Below are positions 1-5,478 of a stretch of DNA of 6,185 nucleotides, one piece after another. The position numbers and the translations under genes are program-made. How positions within the stretch are numbered: the stretch's first letter is position 1; each line of letters opens with the position of its first letter. The DNA lies in the NCBI GenBank assembly GCA_019423265.1, contig JAHZBS010000145.1:1-6185 (forward strand), given 5' to 3'. The notes beneath the pieces were generated by a model. It did no database searches. It worked only from the letters and a program-made list of their open reading frames with translations, and was not told where the DNA came from. This DNA is from Clostridiales bacterium. GTDB taxonomy: Bacteria > Bacillota_A > Clostridia > Lachnospirales > Bianqueaceae.

Positions 1-1
1 C

Positions 2-73
2 AACAGCGATTATCACAAAGTCCGCCGCTATGTGGCGCTAATACGTGAATGCTGCACAGAGCATCGAAAATAA
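2..73 (+). CDS. C-terminal end of an unidentified plus-strand protein (partial)
   Basis: Reading from base 2, the plus strand is open from the window edge for 23 codons and ends in TAA at 71-73. The visible peptide (NSDYHKVRRYVALIRECC and then TEHRK) is rich in charged residues and looks like an amphipathic helix at a protein's end. It would converge on the glycosidase-like gene, with the hairpin at 111-153 lying between them, which is a normal place for a shared terminator. I do not recognise the family from so short a tail. The competing reading is a minus-strand ORF starting at 110 and running off the left edge, so this call is weak. Confidence 0.35.
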   Translation, partial: NSDYHKVRRYVALIRECCTEHRK

Positions 74-110
74 ACGGCAGAATCAGTCTTGCCAGCGAGC
101 CTCCGGACAT

Positions 111-153
111 AAAACAACCTCCTGTTGTAGAGCAAACTACGACAGGAGGTTGT
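111..153 (-). terminator. Rho-independent terminator after the GH123-like gene
   Basis: Two 17-base arms, 114-130 and 137-153, pair around a 6-base loop with a single imperfect position. That position is a U-G wobble in plus-strand RNA and a C-A mismatch in minus-strand RNA. Read on the minus strand, the stem ends in GGTTGT and runs into TTTT (114-111), about 40 bases after the TAG of the glycosidase-like gene. The plus-strand side of the stem is followed by a poorer T stretch (TTGTCTC), so the better direction is minus. It may also stop a convergent plus-strand transcript. The 3' arm contains AGGAGG spaced 7 bases from an ATG at 110, so a role in controlling translation is an alternative. 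Confidence 0.7.
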
Positions 154-192
154 CTCATGTCCTGGAAGCAAGACCATGCAGTACAAAAATTT

Positions 193-1851
193 CTACGCCT
201 GCATGTGCGCCTGAATCTCCTCATTCACCCGCAAGCGGAGCGTCAAAAGGTAGGAAGCGTCCTGGGGATACTGGGTAAAGGTGATGGGGGCGGCGATGCC
301 ATCTTCCAACAGCGCCATCACATGCTCCCGGCTTGTCAGCTGCTCCAACAGCTTCAGAGCCCGCAGATCCGTCAACGCCTCCTGGAAGACCATCATGCGG
401 ATGGATTCCAGCGGCTCCCCGCCATCTCCGGGATAGACGACAAATGGGTCGCCTGAGGGGAAGGCCATTTCGCCGTCTGTAACTTGGAATGGATTGATAT
501 GGCGGAGGGAAAGACACGAATTGTAGAAGTTAAAGCCCCACTGTAGAAATCCTTTGACATTATATTTGTAGAACTGTGTGCCAATGATCCGGTTTCTGGC
601 CGAAGGCATGCCAAAAAATCGGTTGGAGGTCTGATATCCCTGGCCACAGCAATAATATACCCATAAATCCTCAGGGCGCTGTCCCTCCAGGAAGGGCGTA
701 AGCGCATCGGTCGCAATAACAGGGTTTTCACAGACGCCCTCTGTAAAGAAGCGGTAGTCGCTCATGGCGTCCATGATGCGATAGTCCGCCAGATACCCTT
801 GAACCTGCGCCCGGACGGCGTTGTACTGCTCCAGGCTTCTCTCACTCGGTTCATCCGAAATGTGGAAGACCGTTTTCTTCTCAATCCCCAGGCGCTCCAG
901 CTCCTTTGTCAACTGGGGAAGAAACGCGGAAAGGAAACCGCGATAGTCTTCGCTAAGAGCATCCTGCTCCCAGCCAAAGAGCTTCTTTACACTTCCATCT
1001 TCATAGCCCATGATCTTCGGACAGTGCTTTGCGCCCCACTGGGTGTAGAGATGTGCCATCTCAAAGTATTCAATTCCGCATTCCTGGCACATGCGGACCC
1101 AGCGCTCCAACTTCTCAAATCCGAAGGAATAGACCCCGTCTTGGCGAGAAACATCCACAAGCTGGATTGTCGTCCTCTCTCCGCCGACGGCGGTGTCAAG
1201 AGCCGGTGTAAAGATCGGGGTGAGAATCATGGTAAGCCCCCGGCGGGCGCCCAGTTGGATCTGCCGGCGCATATACTCCCAGTGCGTCTCAGAAAAAACG
1301 GGAATTTGATAATAATCCGCAATACAATCCCCGTGGAACCATTCTGTCACGATCAGGTCCTGCTTAGGCAGCACCGCATCCATAATCTCCACTTCCGTCC
1401 GGACGACGGCCTGCTCGTCCGGATGGGTTAGACTGGTGGCCGTTATTGTAATCGGGTATGTACCGGCTACGGTGGCGTCGTTCGTCTCGATCTCCACCCA
1501 GAGAGCTGTCCAGCGCCGATTGAGAAGAAAGGTTTTCCCCTCCGATAGCGGCGTCAGCAGATCCGGGAACAACCCCGGCTGATCGGACAGAATATTGCCA
1601 TCCCTGGAATCATTGACCGGCAGCATGGAGGGAACGAGATCGACGCGCTGTACGCGGATGCACTCCGCAAGAGGCGAGTCCACCGCGATCACGGCATCCG
1701 TCCTCACAATATCGGGCAAATCCGGCCGCAGCACAAGCTGAAAGGATAGGACGTCGTTCTTCAGCATAGTGAATCGTGTGGAGCAGGGAAGGGGGGATTT
1801 GTCCGGAAAAATCTTTTCAAGACTTGATGTTATGATCGATTGAATTGGCAT
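193..1851 (-). CDS. GH123-like (DUF4091) glycoside hydrolase, cytoplasmic
   Basis: This 552-residue protein resembles the DUF4091 family, whose characterised members are GH123 beta-N-acetylgalactosaminidases. An N-terminal beta-rich domain (about 1-160) precedes a barrel-like catalytic domain. Visible landmarks are TEWFHGDC near 169, FHISDEP near 329-335, GFLQWGFNFYN at 434-444, and a C-terminal signature YPGDGGEP...SIR...QEALTDLRAL at 473-499. The adjacent Asp333-Glu334 matches the Asp-Glu pair that GH123 enzymes use for substrate-assisted hydrolysis of N-acetylhexosaminides. There is no signal peptide or membrane segment, so it should act on imported sugars inside the cell. An upstream in-frame ATG at 1872 is rejected as start because the AGGAGGT ribosome site would lie inside the coding region. 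The ATG at 1851 has that site 6 bases away. The gene has its own promoter and terminator. Exact substrate is inferred, and many DUF4091 proteins are untested. Confidence 0.85.
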   Translation of the reverse strand: MPIQSIITSSLEKIFPDKSPLPCSTRFTMLKNDVLSFQLVLRPDLPDIVRTDAVIAVDSPLAECIRVQRVDLVPSMLPVNDSRDGNILSDQPGLFPDLLTPLSEGKTFLLNRRWTALWVEIETNDATVAGTYPITITATSLTHPDEQAVVRTEVEIMDAVLPKQDLIVTEWFHGDCIADYYQIPVFSETHWEYMRRQIQLGARRGLTMILTPIFTPALDTAVGGERTTIQLVDVSRQDGVYSFGFEKLERWVRMCQECGIEYFEMAHLYTQWGAKHCPKIMGYEDGSVKKLFGWEQDALSEDYRGFLSAFLPQLTKELERLGIEKKTVFHISDEPSERSLEQYNAVRAQVQGYLADYRIMDAMSDYRFFTEGVCENPVIATDALTPFLEGQRPEDLWVYYCCGQGYQTSNRFFGMPSARNRIIGTQFYKYNVKGFLQWGFNFYNSCLSLRHINPFQVTDGEMAFPSGDPFVVYPGDGGEPLESIRMMVFQEALTDLRALKLLEQLTSREHVMALLEDGIAAPITFTQYPQDASYLLTLRLRVNEEIQAHMQA

Positions 1852-1857
1852 AGCTTG

Positions 1858-1864
1858 ACCTCCT
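1858..1864 (-). promoter_or_regulatory. Ribosome binding site that fixes the GH123-like start
   Basis: On the minus strand this reads AGGAGGT, then CAAGCT, then ATG at 1851. It is a near-perfect Shine-Dalgarno site at ideal spacing. It excludes the longer reading from the ATG at 1872, which would translate through the site. Confidence 0.9.
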
Positions 1865-1883
1865 AATTTCATATCTTGTTTTC

Positions 1884-1912
1884 AGTATATGGCGTTATGT
1901 AACTCCCGTCAA
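1884..1912 (-). promoter_or_regulatory. Housekeeping sigma promoter of the GH123-like gene
   Basis: On the minus strand TTGACG (1912-1907) and TATACT (1889-1884) are separated by exactly 17 bases. Each box differs from the consensus at one position. Transcription should begin near 1877, giving a leader of about 25 bases with the ribosome binding site directly after it. The spacer holds a dyad (1891-1906), listed separately, so the promoter is strong but may be repressed. Confidence 0.85.
1891..1906. promoter_or_regulatory. Candidate operator palindrome in the promoter spacer
   Basis: GGCGTTATGTAACTCC is an interrupted dyad: GTTA and TAAC flank a 2-base centre, and outer GG and CC extend it beyond one mismatch on each side, so 6 of 8 base pairs are symmetric. 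It fills the spacer between the -35 and -10 boxes of the GH123-like promoter, where a bound repressor would block RNA polymerase. The promoter spacer is 17 bases, not the 19 typical of MerR-activated promoters, so repression is the likelier mode. No regulator gene is in the window, and the motif is short enough to be chance. Confidence 0.4.
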
Positions 1913-1973
1913 GGTAAAATCAGATGGTCTTTTCGTTTTTTTGTCTAATTTGATCCGGCCGCGGCGTATCCTC

Positions 1974-2017
1974 AATTGGAACCTGTACCGCTTTTTTGGC
2001 ATAGGGTAAATTGGAAC
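1974..2017 (+). repeat. Short direct repeat AATTGGAAC upstream of the endolysin gene
   Basis: AATTGGAAC occurs at 1974-1982 and again at 2009-2017, a 35-base period, in the 170-base region between the two divergent genes. The rest of this region holds T-rich tracts (1928-1942) and a GC-rich patch (1955-1966). I find no convincing promoter for the endolysin gene here. The repeat could be a regulator site or chance. Confidence 0.3.
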
Positions 2018-2031
2018 GAAAAAATATTAAT

Positions 2032-2036
2032 GGAGG
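2032..2036 (+). promoter_or_regulatory. Ribosome binding site that fixes the endolysin start
   Basis: GGAGG ends 8 bases before the ATG at 2045. An in-frame TTG at 1976 and an ATG at 2030 lie upstream or on top of this site and have no ribosome site of their own, so the ATG at 2045 is the probable start. Confidence 0.85.
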
Positions 2037-2044
2037 GATCTAAA

Positions 2045-2860
2045 ATGTTCTATGATACGCGCAACCGAAAAAACCTTGACAAACTGGCCGATTCCACAAG
2101 AAAAGCGGCCTATGAATGGTACCAGTATCTGCTGGATACTGGCACGGAAGTGTTAATTTATGATACGCTCCGGACGAAACAGCAGCAGGAGGAAAACGTA
2201 AAAAATGGCGTCAGCCAGACTATGCGCTCCTACCATTTGGTGGGACAGGCTCTAGATTTTGTGCCGGTTGTAGACTCTAAGGGAGGGGTGGATTGGAATG
2301 GCTACGCAAGAGCAGATATCCAACGGGCAATTGAACGCGCCAAAAGTCTTGGATTCACATGGGGCGGTGAATGGAGATCCTTTGCAGACCAGCCACACCT
2401 ACAGTATGACGCTATAGGATATGGAACGGATACCTTTAGCCACAGAGAGACAGCCGCAACGCCATCGAATGCGGCCATCATCCGGCAAATCCAGGAGACA
2501 CTGAACGCGCGCTATGGGACACGGCTTGCAGTGGATGGGCAGTATGGCCCGGCGACGAAAAAGGCGCTGATCATCGGACTGCAAACAGAACTCAATCAGC
2601 AGTATCATAAAGGGTTGGCAGTTGACGGCAGCTTAGGCCCTGCTACAAAAGCGGCAATCGTCTACACGAAAAAGGGCATTAAGGGAAATATCACCTGGCT
2701 CGTGCAGGCCGCTCTATATTGTAAAGGGTATGACCCCAAGGGACTGGATGGGAGCTTTGGGCCAGGCCTGGAAAAGGCAGTGCGAAAGTACCAAGAGGAT
2801 CATGGACTGCAAGTGGATGGCAGCGCCGGACGGGAAACACAGACACACTTATTTGGATAA
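2045..2860 (+). CDS. Phage-type endolysin: M15 L-Ala-D-Glu peptidase with peptidoglycan-binding repeats
   Basis: This 271-residue protein cleaves the peptide part of peptidoglycan. The N-terminal half (about 1-125) is an M15 zinc peptidase of the CwlK/Ply500 type. SYHLVGQALD (62-71) supplies His64 and Asp71 as zinc ligands, and GGEWRSFADQPHLQ (107-120) supplies the catalytic-type Glu109 and the third ligand His118. The C-terminal half has peptidoglycan-binding repeats with the cores VDGQYGPATKKAL (163-175), VDGSLGPATKAAI (193-205), and LDGSFGPGLEKAVRKYQ plus a final VDGSAGRET (about 234-265). There is no signal peptide, as expected for an endolysin that leaves the cell through a holin. No holin, tail gene or integrase is visible, so it is an orphan: a prophage remnant, a domesticated lysis gene, or part of a larger element outside the window. 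It is transcribed divergently from the GH123-like gene and has its own terminator. Confidence 0.9.
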   Translation: MFYDTRNRKNLDKLADSTRKAAYEWYQYLLDTGTEVLIYDTLRTKQQQEENVKNGVSQTMRSYHLVGQALDFVPVVDSKGGVDWNGYARADIQRAIERAKSLGFTWGGEWRSFADQPHLQYDAIGYGTDTFSHRETAATPSNAAIIRQIQETLNARYGTRLAVDGQYGPATKKALIIGLQTELNQQYHKGLAVDGSLGPATKAAIVYTKKGIKGNITWLVQAALYCKGYDPKGLDGSFGPGLEKAVRKYQEDHGLQVDGSAGRETQTHLFG

Positions 2861-2879
2861 AACCATGGTCCGCAAACTC

Positions 2880-2924
2880 GTGAGGCGCCCTCTGTCTGCG
2901 TGACAGGGGGCGCCTCACATTTTT
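2880..2924 (+). terminator. Strong rho-independent terminator after the endolysin gene
   Basis: Arms 2880-2896 and 2902-2918, each 17 bases and GC-rich with one G-U wobble, close a 5-base loop. Five T residues follow (2920-2924). It lies 19 bases after the endolysin stop codon. The opposite strand has no T tract after the stem, so it should be a weaker stop for transcripts arriving from the radical SAM remnant. Confidence 0.93.
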
Positions 2925-2946
2925 CTATTCTGGACCTCCCCAAGAC

Positions 2947-3456
2947 TTACGTATCGGTTGGCGCTGTGTAATGCTGGTCTGGCTTTAATATATCACGAAA
3001 ATAGGGTTTCAAAACGCGCCTCGCCTCTTGGCACAGATGACATTTATCGGCATACTCATCTTTCATTCTATATCCATATTGTTCTGCCAACTTTGCCAAC
3101 CCCAGTGGTCCCTCAGTCAACAGGATGCCTCCCTCATATTTGGGAATCTCCGTATCAAATTCTGCGCATAGCTGATTGAGCAGGGATTCCGTCCGTTTGT
3201 CAAGCGTATGCTCTTAATGGATGGGATCCAGATATGGCACTTCAAGATTATACCGAAGCCCTGCATCAATACAAGCTTTAACTGCATTCGCCACATGCCG
3301 GAACAAAGGGTTCATGGAACGCATCCAGACTTAGCATCACCTCCGGGGCGTCTCAAAATCCGGTGTCACAATGTCCGATTCATTTTCGCAAAAAAAACGG
3401 CAGTGGGAACATTTTGCAGTACAGCGATACAGCAAATTAATCTTTACCGTTTTCAT
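2947..3456 (-). pseudogene. Degraded radical SAM enzyme gene, third gene of the SDR-flavoprotein operon
   Basis: A ribosome binding site and ATG at 3456 open a frame beginning MKTVKINLLYRCTAKCSHC, with Cys12, Cys16 and Cys19 forming the radical SAM CX3CX2C [4Fe-4S] motif. The frame ends at TGA 3339-3337 after 39 residues. Another frame (3343 to about 3302) continues with EVMLSLDAFHEPFV, matching the SLDAFH segment of radical SAM relatives. The original frame then resumes with HVANAVKACIDAGLRYNLEV, hits TAA at 3216-3214, and continues through GPLGLAKLAEQYGY and CHLCQEARR to TAA at 2949-2947. The order and spacing match a radical SAM protein with C-terminal cysteines, but only about 170 codons remain where such proteins usually have 300 or more. 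The GGE-type AdoMet region and much of the middle are absent. Hence it is inactivated by deletions, frame changes and a stop. The original substrate is unknown. Confidence 0.85.
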
Positions 3457-3465
3457 GCGGCAACG

Positions 3466-3471
3466 CCTCCT
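3466..3471 (-). promoter_or_regulatory. Ribosome binding site of the radical SAM remnant
   Basis: On the minus strand AGGAGG stands 9 bases before the ATG at 3456, and 18 bases after the stop codon of the flavoprotein gene. Its preservation shows the remnant was the next cistron of the operon and that its 5' end is still likely to be translated. Confidence 0.8.
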
Positions 3472-3489
3472 TTTATGTGTGTGCTGATA

Positions 3490-5466
3490 CTACGGCCGCT
3501 CCTCTTCATAGGCCTTCCAAACCGTTTCAAACCACTGTTCCGTCTGTGGGATCGGCCGAACTTGCCTCCACTGAATCCGAACCTCGCCGCCCTCCAAAGA
3601 TGCTTCCTGGATTTGCCCCTTATGGCTCCCATCATCCTCGACAAATCGAATCTCGCCCGCGAGCTCGGGGTGTACCGGTTTTCCATCTTGTTTGATGACC
3701 AGGTAGGATCCCCTGCTACCAACGCCATCCTCGATGGCTTGGGCCATAGCCGCCGCATAAACCTGTTGGGCCAGCAGGAGATCGTAGTTGATCATCACAG
3801 CCGGCAGCTGTGCCGGTTCGGTGACGGTGACCGTCTGCCAATAGTTTACAATCTCCTGTTTTGCAGCGTCCGCCACGTCCCGCAGTGCGGCGGCCTCCCG
3901 AATATGTGCGCAGTGCCGGCTCATCCGCTCTCCGATCCGCATTCGCGTCGCGCCTAGATTGGAAGTGGCGCTACGCCTCCGTACAACCCGCTCTAGCTGC
4001 TCAATCCGGTCCCGGATGGCGTCCATGCACCACGTCGTCATCTCATCATGGGAAGGCGCCTCCCCTTTTTCCTTCGACGCAATGTGCCACGCCGCGCGGA
4101 GACTTCCACACTGGCCTGCGTTGAGAGCTGTGCCCCCAGGCCTGTATACGCCATGGCTGCCGTTGACCTCGCCAATGGGATAAAACCCGCCGATATTGCT
4201 CTCCCACTGCACATCTCCGCTCAACCCGCCGTTATTGTGCTGGGCGCATACCGCGATCTCTAAGCGCTCTCTGAACAAATCGATGCCGTGGCTCTGATAG
4301 AGGTCAATTGCCTGCGGATTCATATGGTTCAGCCGGTCAACAGGGCGATCCTGCACCGCGCCAGAGCGAAGCAGATATTGCCGCCCTTCCTCGCTCAGCT
4401 GTGTCAGCTTCGGATCCCAGCCCGAGGGATTGTTCAAGTAATCCAGAAATACCCTTCGGTTTCGCAGCTGCGTTTCCCGGTAGACGAGGATATCAAGTAA
4501 GCTGGATCCCTGCCCCTCCACCTTGCGAGGGTCAAATGGCCACTGGTAGCCTTTGAGAAAAATGGCATCTAACATTGCCCCGTCACTGTCGAAGTAGTCG
4601 CGCAGAAATTCTCGCGCATCTCCGCCGTTGGCATCTGTGGAGATATAGCGGGGGAGAACCTGCTGATAGGTGCCGGACAAATTCCAGCGAAATTTTGTGG
4701 ACGCGAGGCCATACTGCCATTCCGTCAGATTTTTGCCTTTTACGCCCGCTTCAAAGGCCAGTCCCGTGGCCCCGTGTTGGCTCGGCGGATAGACGGAACC
4801 CGCATAGAGTCCGGCCGGCCCTCCCGTCCCATAGACGATGTTTTTTGCCGCAAATATGACATATCGCGCATCAGGGCTATGTAGCTTATTTTTGTTGAGG
4901 CACAGCACGCCTACGCAGCGTTTGTCCACTGTGGAGGTTAAGACACGAATAACGAGGTATCCGTCATAGATGGGGATTCCCTTCTGCTCCACCTGTTCCT
5001 GCAATCTCTCTGTCATATATTTGGATGTGAGCGGCCCGGCTGACGTGGCACGCTGCCTGGGGTCATGGTCTGTCTTGTATCCCACGAATTCTCCAATCTC
5101 ATTGTGCGGGAAGGGGACTCCAATCTCCACTAGCTTAAAAAAACTTCTCGCTGATAATGCGGCTTCTGTGAGGGCGAGATCCCCATCAACCGCACCTCCT
5201 TCAAACAGCGTCCGGGCCATTTGCTCTACGCTGTCGCCGGCATCTCCGGACATCGTGAGCTTATAATAGGTCTGTTTATCCGAGCCTGTATTCCGGCTGG
5301 TGCCCATCTTCATGCCCTCTGTCACAACTGCAATCTGCTTTTGTCCGAACTGGTAAAGCCTGTCCGCGCAGTTGAGAGCGGCAGCCCCGCTGCCGACGAT
5401 GACGGTATTATATCGGTACAGCTCAACCTGCACGCCTGCGATTTCCAATCGCTCTTCTGTCGCCAT
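3490..5466 (-). CDS. FAD-dependent oxidoreductase, fumarate reductase/L-aspartate oxidase superfamily
   Basis: This 658-residue flavoprotein probably oxidises or reduces a small carboxylated compound in the cytoplasm. The FAD-binding Rossmann motif is IVGSGAAAL (23-31). TSRNTGSD (56-63) occupies the position where succinate dehydrogenases attach FAD to a histidine, and the histidine is absent, so FAD should be non-covalent. VYGTGGPAGLY (211-221) is the second FAD signature. The capping region includes DILVYRE (325-331), AQHNNGG (408-414) and GSHGVYRPGGTALNAG (436-451). His410, Arg330 and Arg442 align by motif with substrate-binding residues of L-aspartate oxidase. The usual QFHPT motif is replaced by QYGLA (251-255). 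The helical C-terminal domain (about 475-590) contains the usual GSRGSY-like end. There is no signal peptide, membrane segment or FMN-binding domain. ATG 5466 has AGGAGA 5 bases upstream. It follows the SDR by 9 bases. Substrate is not recognisable. Confidence 0.88.
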   Translation of the reverse strand: MATEERLEIAGVQVELYRYNTVIVGSGAAALNCADRLYQFGQKQIAVVTEGMKMGTSRNTGSDKQTYYKLTMSGDAGDSVEQMARTLFEGGAVDGDLALTEAALSARSFFKLVEIGVPFPHNEIGEFVGYKTDHDPRQRATSAGPLTSKYMTERLQEQVEQKGIPIYDGYLVIRVLTSTVDKRCVGVLCLNKNKLHSPDARYVIFAAKNIVYGTGGPAGLYAGSVYPPSQHGATGLAFEAGVKGKNLTEWQYGLASTKFRWNLSGTYQQVLPRYISTDANGGDAREFLRDYFDSDGAMLDAIFLKGYQWPFDPRKVEGQGSSLLDILVYRETQLRNRRVFLDYLNNPSGWDPKLTQLSEEGRQYLLRSGAVQDRPVDRLNHMNPQAIDLYQSHGIDLFRERLEIAVCAQHNNGGLSGDVQWESNIGGFYPIGEVNGSHGVYRPGGTALNAGQCGSLRAAWHIASKEKGEAPSHDEMTTWCMDAIRDRIEQLERVVRRRSATSNLGATRMRIGERMSRHCAHIREAAALRDVADAAKQEIVNYWQTVTVTEPAQLPAVMINYDLLLAQQVYAAAMAQAIEDGVGSRGSYLVIKQDGKPVHPELAGEIRFVEDDGSHKGQIQEASLEGGEVRIQWRQVRPIPQTEQWFETVWKAYEEERP

Positions 5467-5471
5467 GGCAT

Positions 5472-5478
5472 TCTCCTA
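5472..5478 (-). promoter_or_regulatory. Ribosome binding site overlapping the SDR stop codon
   Basis: On the minus strand TAGGAGA contains both the SDR stop codon TAG (5478-5476) and the AGGAGA ribosome site of the flavoprotein gene, 5 bases before its ATG. A ribosome ending the SDR covers the next start, which favours translational coupling and a fixed ratio of the two enzymes. Confidence 0.8.

Noticed and set aside
799..1431. A 210-codon plus-strand ORF
   Set aside because: It is entirely antisense to the GH123-like gene, whose conserved motifs span the same bases; it is a codon-bias shadow.
1976..2044. N-terminal extension of the endolysin from TTG 1976, and a weak promoter TTGGAA-N18-CATAGG at 1976-2005
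   Set aside because: The extension has no ribosome site and does not look like M15 peptidase sequence. The promoter's -10 box matches consensus at only three positions.
2958..3179. A 73-codon plus-strand ORF in the apparent gap
   Set aside because: The opposite strand here encodes the recognisable radical SAM tail (GPLGLAKLAEQYGY, CHLC), so the plus-strand frame is a shadow.
2947..3213. The 88-codon tail after the in-frame TAA as an independent small gene
   Set aside because: It has no ribosome site or start codon at its head, and its motifs belong to the C-terminus of the same radical SAM family as the upstream fragments.
3390..3397. A run of eight A residues (T on the coding strand) just after the radical SAM cysteine motif, considered as a phase-variable switch or sequencing slip
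   Set aside because: With eight bases the frame reads on correctly. Changing to seven or nine leads quickly to a stop codon, so slippage here would not restore a full-length protein.
3208..3957. A 249-codon plus-strand ORF
   Set aside because: It lies antisense to the well-supported flavoprotein gene and to the radical SAM remnant, has no ribosome binding site, and its translation shows no domain-like pattern.
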